Source of the DNA: Streptomyces noursei
GTDB lineage: Bacteria; Actinomycetota; Actinomycetes; Streptomycetales; Streptomycetaceae
DNA: 64,000 bases
Assembly: GCF_001646665.1 (NCBI RefSeq)
Contig: NZ_LWBU01000081.1
Location: forward strand, 1 to 64,000
Reading direction: 5' to 3'
Both the position numbers and the translations under genes were made by a program. Under the pieces are notes generated by a model, which had not been told where the DNA came from, did not search any database, and saw only the letters and a list, made by a program, of their open reading frames with translations. This document shows, in pieces, positions 29,259 to 38,273 of the stretch; position 1 is the stretch's first letter, and each line of letters opens with the position of its first letter.

Positions 29259-31166
29259 TCAGCCGTTCTTGGCGCGGGATGCGGCGCGGGCGCGCTCGCG
29301 CTGGTCCAGGTTCACCTTGCGGATGCGCACGGCCTCCGGGGTGACCTCGACGCACTCGTCGTCGCGGCAGAACTCCAGGGACTGCTCGAGCGACAGCTTG
29401 CGCGGCGGGACGATCGCCTCGAACGAGTCGGCCGAGGACGACCGCATGTTCGTGAGCTTCTTCTCCTTGGTGATGTTGACGTCCATGTCGTCGGAGCGGG
29501 AGTTCTCGCCGACGATCATGCCCTCGTACACCTCGGTGCCGGGCTCCACGAAGAGGACGCCGCGCTCCTGGAGGTTCGTCATCGCGAAGGCGGTGACCGC
29601 GCCGGAGCGGTCGGCGACGAGCGAGCCGTTGTTGCGGGTCTGGAGCGTGCCGAACCACGGCTCGTGGCCCTCGTGGATGGAGTGGGCGATGCCCGTGCCG
29701 CGCGTCTGCGTCAGGAACTCGGTACGGAAGCCGATGAGGCCGCGGGACGGCACGACGAACTCCATGCGTACCCAGCCGGAGCCGTGGTTGGACATGTTGT
29801 CCATGCGGCCCTTGCGGACGCCCATGAGCTGCGTGACGGCGCCCATGTGCTCCTCGGGCACGTCGATGGTCATGCGCTCGACCGGCTCGTGGACCTTGCC
29901 GTCGATCTCCTTGGTGACCACCTGCGGCTTGCCGATGGTCAGCTCGAAGCCCTCGCGGCGCATCTGCTCGACCAGGATGGCCAGCGCCAGCTCACCGCGG
30001 CCCTGCACCTCCCAGGCGTCGGGGCGCTCGGTGTCCAGGACGCGCAGCGAGACGTTACCGATCAGCTCGCGGTCCAGGCGGTCCTTCACCTGGCGGGCGG
30101 TGACCTTGCGGTCCTTGACGGCCGCCTTGTTGTCCGCGCCCTTGCCGGTGGCACCCCGGCCGACCAGCGGCGAGGTGTTCGTACCGATGACCATCGAGAT
30201 CGCCGGCTCGTCGACCGTGATCAGCGGGAGCGCGATCGGGTTCTCCGGGTCGGCCAGCGTCTCGCCGATCATGATGTCGGGGATGCCGGCGACGGCGCAG
30301 ATGTCACCGGGGCCCGCCACCTCGGCCGGCTTGCGGGTGAGCGCCTCGGTCATCATCAGCTCGCTGATGCGCACGTTGGCGATGGTGCCGTCCCGCTTGA
30401 TCCACGCGACGGTCTGGCCCTTGCGCAGCTCGCCCTGCTCGACGCGGAGCAGCGCGATGCGGCCGAGGAAGTTGTCGGCGTCCAGGTTGGTGACGTGCGC
30501 CTGGAGCGGGGCCTCCTCGTCGTACACCGGGGCCGGGATGTGCTCCAGGATCGTGGAGAAGAACGGCTCCAGGTTGGTGGAGTCGGCCGGGACCGTGCCG
30601 TCCTCCGGCTTGGTCAGCGACGCGATGCCGTCACGGCCGCAGGCGTAGACGATCGGGAACTCGATCTGCTCCTCGTCCGCGTCCAGGTCCAGGAAGAGGT
30701 CGTAGGTCTCGTTGACGACCTCGTCGATCCGGGAGTCCGGGCGGTCCGTCTTGTTGATGCAGAGGATGACCGGCATCCGGCGCTGGAGCGCCTTGCGGAG
30801 CACGAAGCGGGTCTGCGGCAGCGGGCCCTCGGAGGCGTCCACCAGCAGCACGACGCCGTCCACCATCGACAGACCGCGCTCGACCTCGCCACCGAAGTCG
30901 GCGTGGCCGGGGGTGTCGATGATGTTGATGGTGATGGGCGCCCCGCCGTCCTTGGGGTGGTACTTCACCGCCGTGTTCTTGGCGAGGATCGTGATGCCCT
31001 TCTCACGCTCCAGGTCGTTCGAGTCCATCATGCGGTCGTCGACCGAGTCGAGCTGGTGGGCGGCGAAGGCGCCGGCCTGCTTGAGCATGGCGTCGACGAT
31101 GGTCGTCTTGCCGTGGTCGACGTGGGCGACGATGGCTACGTTACGGATGTCGTGGCGCGTGGGCAT
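29259..31166 (-). CDS. typA: ribosome-associated GTPase TypA/BipA
   Basis: A 635-residue translational GTPase of the EF-G/LepA superfamily, linked to ribosome assembly and stress adaptation. Motifs: G1 AHVDHGKTT, G2 region REKGITI, G3 DTPGHADFGGEVER (family-specific), G4 NKTD. The TypA-specific C-terminal domain shows the GVRKGRM and RGLIGFR segments. The ATG at 31164-31166 gives the conserved start MPTRHDIRNVAIVAHVDHGK; the longer frame adds an unrelated 37 residues. It is monocistronic, with its promoter in 31167-31430. Confidence 0.95.
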   Translation of the reverse strand: MPTRHDIRNVAIVAHVDHGKTTIVDAMLKQAGAFAAHQLDSVDDRMMDSNDLEREKGITILAKNTAVKYHPKDGGAPITINIIDTPGHADFGGEVERGLSMVDGVVLLVDASEGPLPQTRFVLRKALQRRMPVILCINKTDRPDSRIDEVVNETYDLFLDLDADEEQIEFPIVYACGRDGIASLTKPEDGTVPADSTNLEPFFSTILEHIPAPVYDEEAPLQAHVTNLDADNFLGRIALLRVEQGELRKGQTVAWIKRDGTIANVRISELMMTEALTRKPAEVAGPGDICAVAGIPDIMIGETLADPENPIALPLITVDEPAISMVIGTNTSPLVGRGATGKGADNKAAVKDRKVTARQVKDRLDRELIGNVSLRVLDTERPDAWEVQGRGELALAILVEQMRREGFELTIGKPQVVTKEIDGKVHEPVERMTIDVPEEHMGAVTQLMGVRKGRMDNMSNHGSGWVRMEFVVPSRGLIGFRTEFLTQTRGTGIAHSIHEGHEPWFGTLQTRNNGSLVADRSGAVTAFAMTNLQERGVLFVEPGTEVYEGMIVGENSRSDDMDVNITKEKKLTNMRSSSADSFEAIVPPRKLSLEQSLEFCRDDECVEVTPEAVRIRKVNLDQRERARAASRAKNG

Positions 31167-31486
31167 GAGTGGCTGGCGCTTCTCTCGGATCGTGGGTGCG
31201 GCGTCTCTTTGTTCCTCGTACGCCCGCCGGGCGGACGCGCCACGGCTGTGTCCATGGTACGGGGCCGAGGCGCACAAGGCTTCCCGGCCCGTCCGGAGAA
31301 GATCGAACAGGTGTCTGGCGGGGTGGGGGCGGAGGCCTGTACCGGGGCGGGTACGGGCCGGTTTCGCGGGGCTTGCGGTGGCGCTGGGGGTGCTGCGTGA
31401 GTGTGGCCCGGGTCATGGTCCGGAACGGAGCTTGCCCGCCGGTGACACCGGCGGGCAAGGGACTTGAGCGGATTCTGAGGTTGGCC
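31167..31486. promoter_or_regulatory. intergenic region: typA promoter side and terminator
   Basis: No gene recognised. The 264 bases next to typA should hold its promoter, but no convincing -35/-10 pair was picked out in the high-GC sequence. The right end contains the hairpin at 31431-31459 that terminates the orphan binding-protein gene. Confidence 0.4.
31431..31459 (-). terminator. terminator hairpin
   Basis: A perfect 12-bp stem CTTGCCCGCCGG paired with CCGGCGGGCAAG, loop TGACA, 28 bases past the stop of the orphan binding-protein gene. Confidence 0.8.
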
Positions 31487-33802
31487 TTACTTCCCCCGGA
31501 AGCCGATGTTCTCGTAGCGGGGGGTGGCGAACCCGAACGCCCCGGCGTTCACCACCGCCGGCCTGGCCGCCACCAGCTGCGGACGCTGGTACAGCGGGAT
31601 GGAGCCGGCGGCGGCCCAGATCCGGGCGTCGGCCTGCTTCACCAGGTCACGGGCGGCGTTCTCGTCCAGCTCGGCGGCCGCCTGGTCGAAGAGCTGGTCG
31701 ATGTGGTCGGTGCCCACCCGGGTGTAATTCTGCTCCACCAGCAGCGAGCCGTCGGCGGCGGGCCGGGGCTTGGCGAAGATCGGGCGGCCGTCGGTGGCCG
31801 GGTAGGCGGTGCCGGGCCACGAGTACAGGGCCAGGTCGTAGTCGCCGGCGGCGATGTGGTCCTTGAAGTAGCTGTCGTCGGGAACCTTGACGATCTCGGT
31901 GCCGATGCCGACCCGGCCGAGCATCGCGGAGATCCGCTCACCGACGGTGCGCAGCGCCTCGGAGTCCGGGCCGGCGGGCAGGACGAAGCGGAGCGTGAGC
32001 GATTCGCCGTCCTTGCCGAGCGGGCCGGCGGCGGCCGCGGGAGCGGCGGTGCCGCGCGGGGCGTAGGCGCCGGGAACCCCGCCGCCCCGGGCCTTGGGCA
32101 CCTCCGCCGTGCCCCTGTCGGTGTCCCCCAGGGCCTCGGGGAGACGCTGCGCGTCCGCCTCCGCTTCCTCCCGTGCCCCGGTCCGCGCCTGGGCCTCGGC
32201 CTGGCGGTGCAGGGCGACGCCCTGGGCGGCCGCGGCGGGGGCGGGGGCCAGCACGTGCGTACCGGCGGGCCCGCCGTTGCCGCCGATGGCGGGCTTGTCG
32301 TCGCCGACGATGTACAGGCCCTCGCCGGACGGTACGTCGTCCTCCGCGCCGTTCTTCCCGCTCGCCGCGACGGGCCGGTGCGCGGCCGGCGAGGCCTGCG
32401 CGCCCGGTGAGGCCTGCGCGCCCGCCTTCGTGCCGTCCTTCGGGGCGGCCGGCTTGCGTGCGCCGCCGCGCGTCCAGCCCGCGTCGGCGAGGAGTTCCTG
32501 GGCCTCCTCGGTGTCCTGGCCGCCGAGCGCGCCGCTGCTGTCCGCGTACGCCTGCTGCCCGACGAGCGCGAGGTGGCTGCCGACCGGGTGGGCGGGCAGC
32601 CCGAGCGGCTTGAGGACCGCGTCCGCGAGCTCCTGCCGGTCCAGGGCCCGGGCGACCGCCCGCCGGACCCGCTCGTCGGAGAGGGGGCCGTTCTCCCCGT
32701 TCAGCGCCAGCTGCGTGTACGCCGGCTCCAGGGACTTGCGGACCACGTACCCGCGCAGCGCCTTCTGCTCGGTCGCGTACACCGCGAGCACCTGCCGGTT
32801 CCTTGCCCCCGCCGCCCCGGCGGGCCGGGCCTTCGCGGGGTCGCCGGCGGGCGCCGGCGGTGCGGGCTCGCCGCGCGCGGCGCCGCCCTTGTCCTTCGCC
32901 GCCCTGGCGATCCGGTCGGCCGTGGCGCGGTCCACCTCGGCGAGGTCCAGCGTGCCGGCGGCGAGCGCGGCGGCGCGGGCCGCGCGCGGGACGGCGCGCA
33001 GCTCGATCGTGTCGAGCTTGGCCGGCTGCCCCCACCAGCGGGGGCTGCGCACCAGGGTCGCGGTTCCGGCGCGGGCGTCGAGGCCCTTGAGCTGGAAGGG
33101 GCCGGCCGTCGCCGCCAGCTGCGTACGGGCGCCGTCGTTGAAGGCGGCCGGGGTCGCCATCACGTCCTTCGGGTACAGCGGGGTGAACAGGGCGCGCCAG
33201 TCCGTGTACGGCTTGTTGAAGGTGACCCGCACCTCCAGGTCCCCGGCGCCGCGCTCGATCTTCTCGATGCGCTCGTAGCCGGCGTTGCGGGCGGTCCAGT
33301 AGGCGGAGTCCCTGCCGCTGAGGGCGCGCCACTGCGCGACGAAGTCGGGGGCGCCGATCTCCCGGCCGTCGCTCCACACCGCCTGCTGGTTCAGCTTGTA
33401 CAGGACGACCTGCTTGGGCTCGCGCTCGACGATCTCGGCGGACTCGAGGTAGTCGGCGTTGCGCTGGGGCCGCCCGCGGTCGTCGAGGGTGAAGAGGGTG
33501 GGCAGGACGGCCTGGGTGATGCGGGCGGTGGTGGCGTCGGCGTCCGCCTGGAAGGCGTTGAGGGTCGTCGGCATCGCGTCGACGGCCCACCGCAGGGTGC
33601 CGCCGTCGGTGACCTGGGCGCGGGCGGCGGGGGCGATGTCCTGCGGGACGGCCTTGGCGTCGACCTCCTCCTCGGGGGAGCTGCAGCCGCTGAGCACGGA
33701 GACGGCGAGTACGCCGGTGGTGAGGAGGACGGCGGACCGGAGTCTGCGGGAACGGGGGCCCCGGGAGCATGTCCTCCCCCGAGGGGTGCCGACGTGGGAC
33801 AT
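31487..33802 (-). CDS. orphan family-5 substrate-binding lipoprotein with low-complexity inserts
   Basis: A 771-residue lipoprotein (lipobox VLSG-C, C40) of the SBP_bac_5 fold, recognised by NQQAVWSDGREIGAPDFVAQW and the late DLVKQADARIWAAAGSIPLY. It is over 200 residues longer than the operon A and B proteins because of two Ala/Pro/Gly-rich inserts, roughly residues 305-345 and 445-600, which contain small repeats (GAQASPGAQASPAA). No permease or ATPase gene is adjacent, so it either shares the nearby Opp systems or acts as a peptide sensor; this is inference. ATG 33800-33802 has GAAGAGG upstream. Confidence 0.85.
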   Translation of the reverse strand: MSHVGTPRGRTCSRGPRSRRLRSAVLLTTGVLAVSVLSGCSSPEEEVDAKAVPQDIAPAARAQVTDGGTLRWAVDAMPTTLNAFQADADATTARITQAVLPTLFTLDDRGRPQRNADYLESAEIVEREPKQVVLYKLNQQAVWSDGREIGAPDFVAQWRALSGRDSAYWTARNAGYERIEKIERGAGDLEVRVTFNKPYTDWRALFTPLYPKDVMATPAAFNDGARTQLAATAGPFQLKGLDARAGTATLVRSPRWWGQPAKLDTIELRAVPRAARAAALAAGTLDLAEVDRATADRIARAAKDKGGAARGEPAPPAPAGDPAKARPAGAAGARNRQVLAVYATEQKALRGYVVRKSLEPAYTQLALNGENGPLSDERVRRAVARALDRQELADAVLKPLGLPAHPVGSHLALVGQQAYADSSGALGGQDTEEAQELLADAGWTRGGARKPAAPKDGTKAGAQASPGAQASPAAHRPVAASGKNGAEDDVPSGEGLYIVGDDKPAIGGNGGPAGTHVLAPAPAAAAQGVALHRQAEAQARTGAREEAEADAQRLPEALGDTDRGTAEVPKARGGGVPGAYAPRGTAAPAAAAGPLGKDGESLTLRFVLPAGPDSEALRTVGERISAMLGRVGIGTEIVKVPDDSYFKDHIAAGDYDLALYSWPGTAYPATDGRPIFAKPRPAADGSLLVEQNYTRVGTDHIDQLFDQAAAELDENAARDLVKQADARIWAAAGSIPLYQRPQLVAARPAVVNAGAFGFATPRYENIGFRGK

Positions 33803-34045
33803 GTCTTGTACCTCTTCGTCCTGTTTTGTGGAATTTAGAGATGATCACACCTATTGCCCATACACTGAAAACGACCTGACGGCCTCCGTGGCGGCGACAC
33901 GGCGGCATTCCGCGCGAACACCACCCGTGCGGCCCAAGGCCCGGGAGAGTGGAATCCGTGCACACGGCTTCACAATGGGGGATGTGACGCGCGACACTCT
34001 CAGGCGCGTGTTTGCCACCCGCTATTGCGGAAGTGAGGGCAATTC

Positions 34046-34276
34046 ATGTCACTCGAAGACGATCTGACCGAGGTCAAGCGCCGTCTCGAAGAGCTGGCCC
34101 GCTCGGTCATCCAACTGGAACGGAACCTCGTGCGGCAGCGGGAGGGGCAGCCCGTCCCCATGGCGGTCGGCCGGCCCGACGGCCTGGTCACCATCTCGGA
34201 CACGCCGTACGACAGCTCCCTGTGGACCGACTCGGACGACGAGGGCCTGGGCGCGCGGGACCGCCGGGCGCCCTGA
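34046..34276 (+). CDS. small coiled-coil acidic protein
   Basis: 76 residues. The first half (DDLTEVKRRLEELARSVIQL) is a clear amphipathic coiled coil; the second half is acidic and probably flexible (TDSDDEGL). There is no known catalytic motif. GAGGG lies upstream of ATG 34046, and a strong terminator follows directly, supporting a real small gene. It sits in the divergent gap next to the orphan binding-protein gene. Confidence 0.65.
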   Translation: MSLEDDLTEVKRRLEELARSVIQLERNLVRQREGQPVPMAVGRPDGLVTISDTPYDSSLWTDSDDEGLGARDRRAP

Positions 34277-34719
34277 CGGGCACGGTGCCCCGGCCGCGCG
34301 GCGAGCGGCCGGGGCCCGGCACGCACGGAGTGCGCCGCCGCGCGGTCCGGCCCCGCGTGCGGGGCGGGCGGAACCTCCGCCCCGCGCCCCGGCTCGCCCG
34401 CCCCGCTCCCCTCCGGCGCCCCGCGGCTCCGGGCCCGCCAGGCCCCGCCCGGCACGCGCACACCCCGCTCGGGCTGTCCCTGCGTTCCGGCGCCGAGCAC
34501 GCCGTCCCTCCCGGACCCGGGGGTGGCAGGTCCCGAGCGGGCCGTACCACCCGGCGCCAGGACAGCACACGGGCAGCGGACCCCCGGCCCACCGGCCCGC
34601 CACCCCGGCACCCCGGCACCCAGCCGGCAGCCGGCTCGCCGCACCCGGCACCGGCACGGCACCCCATCCCACCCCCGGCCGGCACGCGCCACCACCGGCG
34701 CGCGCCCTAGGAGACCCCG
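34277..34719. other. GC-rich non-coding stretch before the sdh operon
   Basis: No gene recognised in 440 bases. The left end holds the terminator at 34287-34315. The rest is C- and G-rich with short CCGGCACCC-type repeats; it should contain the promoter of the succinate dehydrogenase operon near its right end, but none stands out. Confidence 0.4.
34287..34315 (+). terminator. terminator hairpin
   Basis: A perfect 11-bp stem (34287-34297 with 34305-34315) and 7-base loop, 11 bases after the small coiled-coil gene. Confidence 0.75.
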
Positions 34720-35580
34720 TTGGCCACAGGCACCGAACACCCGCCTCCCGAGACCGGTCCCGCCACCGCCGCCACCGCCCGCAAGGGCCGCGGCGGCGTC
34801 CACGGTCCCGCCCGCGCCACCATCGCGGCGGGCCACCTCCGCACCGACCGCTGGTGGCTCGCGCCCGCCGCCACCGCCGCCGGACTCCTGGCGTTCGTCG
34901 TCTACTCGACCTGGCGCGCCTTCGCGAACGCCGACTACTACGCGGCGCCCTACGTCTCGCCGTTCTACTCGCCCTGCCTCGCCGAGAACTGCGTGCCCAT
35001 GAAGGGCGGCCCCAACTGGGAGATCTTCGGCAGCTGGTGGGGCCTGTCCCCCGCGCTGCTGATCCTGGTCTTCCCCCTCGGCTTCCGGCTGACCTGCTAC
35101 TACTACCGCAAGGCCTACTACCGGGGCTTCTGGGCCTCGCCCCCGGCGTGCGCGGTCGCCGAACCGCACGGGACGTACACCGGCGAGACCCGTTTCCCGC
35201 TGATCCTGCAGAACGCCCACCGGTACTTCTTCTACGCCGCGCTGCCGGTCGCGGGCATCCTCACGTACGACACCGTGCTGACCTTCCGCGACGCGTCCTA
35301 CGCGTGGGGCCACATGGGCCTCGGGACGCTGGTCTTCCTCGTCAACATCGGGCTCATCTGGGCGTACACCCTGTCCTGCCACTCCTGCCGGCACATCGTG
35401 GGCGGACGCCTCAAGCACTTCTCCCGGCACCCCGTCCGCTACCGGCTGTGGGGCTGGGTCGGCCGGCTGAACGCACGTCACATGCAGCTCGCCTGGGCCT
35501 CGCTGTTCAGCGTCGCCCTCGCCGACTTCTACGTGTACCTGCTCGCCGTCGGTGCTTTCGACGATCCGCGCTTCTTCTAG
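34720..35580 (+). CDS. succinate dehydrogenase/fumarate reductase membrane-anchor subunit
   Basis: A 286-residue polytopic membrane protein with about five helices, for example WWLAPAATAAGLLAFVVY, SPALLILVFPLGFRLTCYYY, YFFYAALPVAGILTYDTVL, LGTLVFLVNIGLIWAYTL and LAWASLFSVALADFYVYLL. His residues in or near helices (in QNAHR, GHMGLG and SCHSCRH) could bind heme or quinone. It precedes the flavoprotein gene by 15 bases, so it is the quinone-reactive anchor of an actinobacterial Sdh1-like complex. The TTG start (34720-34722) is supported by TAGGAGA 6 bases upstream. Confidence 0.8.
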   Translation: MATGTEHPPPETGPATAATARKGRGGVHGPARATIAAGHLRTDRWWLAPAATAAGLLAFVVYSTWRAFANADYYAAPYVSPFYSPCLAENCVPMKGGPNWEIFGSWWGLSPALLILVFPLGFRLTCYYYRKAYYRGFWASPPACAVAEPHGTYTGETRFPLILQNAHRYFFYAALPVAGILTYDTVLTFRDASYAWGHMGLGTLVFLVNIGLIWAYTLSCHSCRHIVGGRLKHFSRHPVRYRLWGWVGRLNARHMQLAWASLFSVALADFYVYLLAVGAFDDPRFF

Positions 35581-35595
35581 AAAAGGTGCTCACCG

Positions 35596-37500
35596 ATGAC
35601 GCAAGCGGAACGGCAGCAGTGGGACGTCGTCGTGGTCGGCGCCGGCGGGGCGGGGCTGCGGGCGGCCATCGAGGCGCGGGAGCGGGGCGCCCGCACGGCC
35701 GTCATCTGCAAGTCCCTGTTCGGCAAGGCCCACACGGTGATGGCCGAGGGCGGCATCGCGGCCTCCATGGGGAACGCCAACGCCGGTGACAACTGGCAGG
35801 TCCACTTCCGCGACACCATGCGGGGTGGCAAGTTCCTCAACCAGTGGCGGATGGCCGAGCTGCACGCGCGCGAGGCACCGGACCGGGTGTGGGAGCTGGA
35901 GACCTGGGGCGCCCTCTTCGACCGCACGAAGGACGGCCGCATCTCGCAGCGCAACTTCGGCGGCCACGAGTACCCGCGCCTGGCGCACGTCGGCGACCGG
36001 ACCGGCCTGGAACTGATCCGTACGCTCCAGCAGAAGATCGTCTCCCTCCAGCAGGAGGACTTCCGGGACTGCGGGGACTACGAGGCGCGGCTGAAGGTCT
36101 TCCAGGAGTGCACGGTCACCCGCGTCCTCAAGGACGACGAGGGCAGGGTCGGCGGGACGTTCTGCTACGAGCGCGAGTCCGGCCGCTTCTTCGTCCTCGA
36201 GGCCCCGGCGGTCGTCCTGGCCACCGGCGGGATCGGCAAGTCCTTCAAGGTGACCTCCAACTCGTGGGAGTACACGGGCGACGGGCACGCCCTCGCCCTG
36301 CTGGCCGGCGCGCGGCTGGTGAACATGGAGTTCGTGCAGTTCCATCCGACCGGCATGGTCTGGCCGCCGTCGGTGAAGGGCATCCTGGTCACCGAGTCGG
36401 TGCGCGGCGACGGCGGGGTGCTGCGGAACTCCGACGGCGAGCGGTTCATGTTCGACTACGTCCCCGACGTCTTCAAGGACAAGTACGCCGAGTCGGAGGA
36501 GGAGGGCGACCGCTGGTACGAGGACCCGGACAACAACCGGCGTCCACCCGAACTGCTGCCGCGCGACGAGGTCGCCCGGGCGATCAACTCCGAGGTGAAG
36601 GCCGGGCGCGGCTCGCCGCACGGCGGGGTCTTCCTGGACGTGTCCACCCGCATGCCGGCCGAGACGATCCGGCGCCGGCTGCCGTCGATGTACCACCAGT
36701 TCAAGGAGCTGGCCGACGTCGACATCACGGCCGAGCCGATGGAGGTCGGCCCGACCTGCCACTACGTGATGGGCGGTGTCGCGGTCGAGTCGGACACCGC
36801 CGAGGCGATCGGGGTGCCCGGGCTGTTCGCGGCCGGTGAGGTCGCGGGCGGCATGCACGGCTCCAACCGGCTCGGCGGGAACTCCCTCTCCGACCTGCTG
36901 GTCTTCGGCCGGCGGGCCGGGCTGTACGCGGCCCGGTACGCGAGCGGCCCGGCCGCCCGCACACCGGTCCCCGACGCCCAGGTGCGGGCCGCGGCCGCGG
37001 AGGCGCTGCGCCCGTTCAGCGGCGCGGACGCGGGCGGGCGGGCGGAGAACCCGTACACGCTGCACCAGGAGCTCCAGCAGACGATGAACGACCTGGTCGG
37101 CATCATCCGCCGGGAGGAGGAGATGCGGCAGGCGCTGCGGAAGCTGGCCGAGCTGCGGCTGCGCGCCCGGGGCGCGGGGGTCGAGGGGCACCGGCAGTTC
37201 AACCCCGGCTGGCACCTCGCGCTGGACCTGCGGAACATGCTGCTGGTCAGCGAGTGCGTGGCGCGCGCGGCGCTGGAGCGCACCGAGAGCCGGGGCGGAC
37301 ACACCCGCGAGGACCGCCCGGCGATGGAGCGCGCGTGGCGGCGGGTGAACCTGCTGTGCCGCATCGCCGATCCCGATTCCGACGAGGGGCAGATCGCCCT
37401 GGAACGCACCACGACCGAACCCATCCGTTCCGACCTGCTCTCCCTGTTCGACAAGGAGGAGCTGGTCAAGTACCTCGCCGAAGAGGAGCTCTACGAGTGA
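35596..37500 (+). CDS. sdhA: succinate dehydrogenase/fumarate reductase flavoprotein subunit
   Basis: 634 residues. The N-terminal dinucleotide fold is VVVGAGGAGLRAAIEA, the covalent-FAD segment is KAHTVMAEGGI (His), and active-site motifs are FHPTGM and ESVRGDGGVLRN. The C-terminal helical domain follows the HRQFNPGWHLALDLRNML segment. It oxidises succinate (or reduces fumarate) at FAD and passes electrons to SdhB. Its TGA overlaps the GTG of sdhB. The direction of the reaction cannot be told from sequence; an Sdh1-type succinate-oxidising enzyme is most likely in an aerobe. Confidence 0.93.
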   Translation: MTQAERQQWDVVVVGAGGAGLRAAIEARERGARTAVICKSLFGKAHTVMAEGGIAASMGNANAGDNWQVHFRDTMRGGKFLNQWRMAELHAREAPDRVWELETWGALFDRTKDGRISQRNFGGHEYPRLAHVGDRTGLELIRTLQQKIVSLQQEDFRDCGDYEARLKVFQECTVTRVLKDDEGRVGGTFCYERESGRFFVLEAPAVVLATGGIGKSFKVTSNSWEYTGDGHALALLAGARLVNMEFVQFHPTGMVWPPSVKGILVTESVRGDGGVLRNSDGERFMFDYVPDVFKDKYAESEEEGDRWYEDPDNNRRPPELLPRDEVARAINSEVKAGRGSPHGGVFLDVSTRMPAETIRRRLPSMYHQFKELADVDITAEPMEVGPTCHYVMGGVAVESDTAEAIGVPGLFAAGEVAGGMHGSNRLGGNSLSDLLVFGRRAGLYAARYASGPAARTPVPDAQVRAAAAEALRPFSGADAGGRAENPYTLHQELQQTMNDLVGIIRREEEMRQALRKLAELRLRARGAGVEGHRQFNPGWHLALDLRNMLLVSECVARAALERTESRGGHTREDRPAMERAWRRVNLLCRIADPDSDEGQIALERTTTEPIRSDLLSLFDKEELVKYLAEEELYE

Positions 37501-38267
37501 CCGGCTATGACGCGAGCTTCCGGGTGTGGCGGGGCGACCCGGACGGCGGCGCACTGAAGGACTTCACCGTCGAGGTGAACGAGGGTGAGGTCGTCCTCGA
37601 CATCATCCACCGGCTCCAGGCCACCCAGGCGCCCGACCTGGCGGTGCGGTGGAACTGCAAGGCGGGCAAATGCGGTTCGTGCAGCGCCGAGATCAACGGC
37701 CGGCCGCGGCTGATGTGCATGACGCGGATGTCGGTGTTCTCGCGCGAGGAGGTCGTGACGGTGACCCCGCTGCGGGCCTTCCCGGTCGTGCGCGACCTGG
37801 TGACGGACGTGTCGTTCAACTACGAGAAGGCGCGGGAGGTGCCCTCCTTCGTCCCGCCGCCGGGCGTCGCACCGGATGAGTACCGGATGCAGCAGATCGA
37901 CGTGGAGCGCTCCCAGGAGTTCCGCAAGTGCATCGAGTGCTTCCTGTGCCAGGACACCTGCCACGTGGTGCGGGACCACGAGGAGAACAAGACCGCGTTC
38001 GCCGGGCCCCGCTTCCTGATGCGCATCGCCGAACTGGACATGCACCCCCTGGACGCGGCGGAGGAGTCGGGCCTCGACCGCAAGCGCACCGCCCAGGAGG
38101 ACCACGGGCTGGGCTACTGCAACATCACCAAGTGCTGCACCGAGGTCTGCCCCGAACAGATCAGGATCACCGACAACGCGCTGATCCCGCTGAAGGAGCG
38201 GGCGGTGGACCGGAAGTACGACCCCCTCGTCTGGCTCGGCGACAAGATCACCCGCCGGAGGTCCTGA
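37497..38267 (+). CDS. sdhB: succinate dehydrogenase/fumarate reductase iron-sulfur subunit
   Basis: 256 residues. The N-terminal [2Fe-2S] domain has ligands C54, C59, C62 and C74; the C-terminal part has C145, C148, C151 and C155 (CIECFLCQDTC) and C208, C214 and C218 (CNITKCCTEVCPE) for the [4Fe-4S] and [3Fe-4S] clusters. It carries electrons from SdhA to the membrane anchor. The GTG at 37497 overlaps the sdhA stop codon (GTGA), giving translational coupling, and yields the normal start VTGYDASFRVWRG. It is the last gene of the operon. Confidence 0.93.
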   Translation: MTGYDASFRVWRGDPDGGALKDFTVEVNEGEVVLDIIHRLQATQAPDLAVRWNCKAGKCGSCSAEINGRPRLMCMTRMSVFSREEVVTVTPLRAFPVVRDLVTDVSFNYEKAREVPSFVPPPGVAPDEYRMQQIDVERSQEFRKCIECFLCQDTCHVVRDHEENKTAFAGPRFLMRIAELDMHPLDAAEESGLDRKRTAQEDHGLGYCNITKCCTEVCPEQIRITDNALIPLKERAVDRKYDPLVWLGDKITRRRS

Positions 38268-38273
38268 CCCCTC

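Noticed and set aside
28807..29658. 283-codon minus-strand frame overlapping the typA 3' end
   Set aside because: It runs through the terminator hairpin and is antisense-frame-like low-complexity sequence with no recognisable motif.
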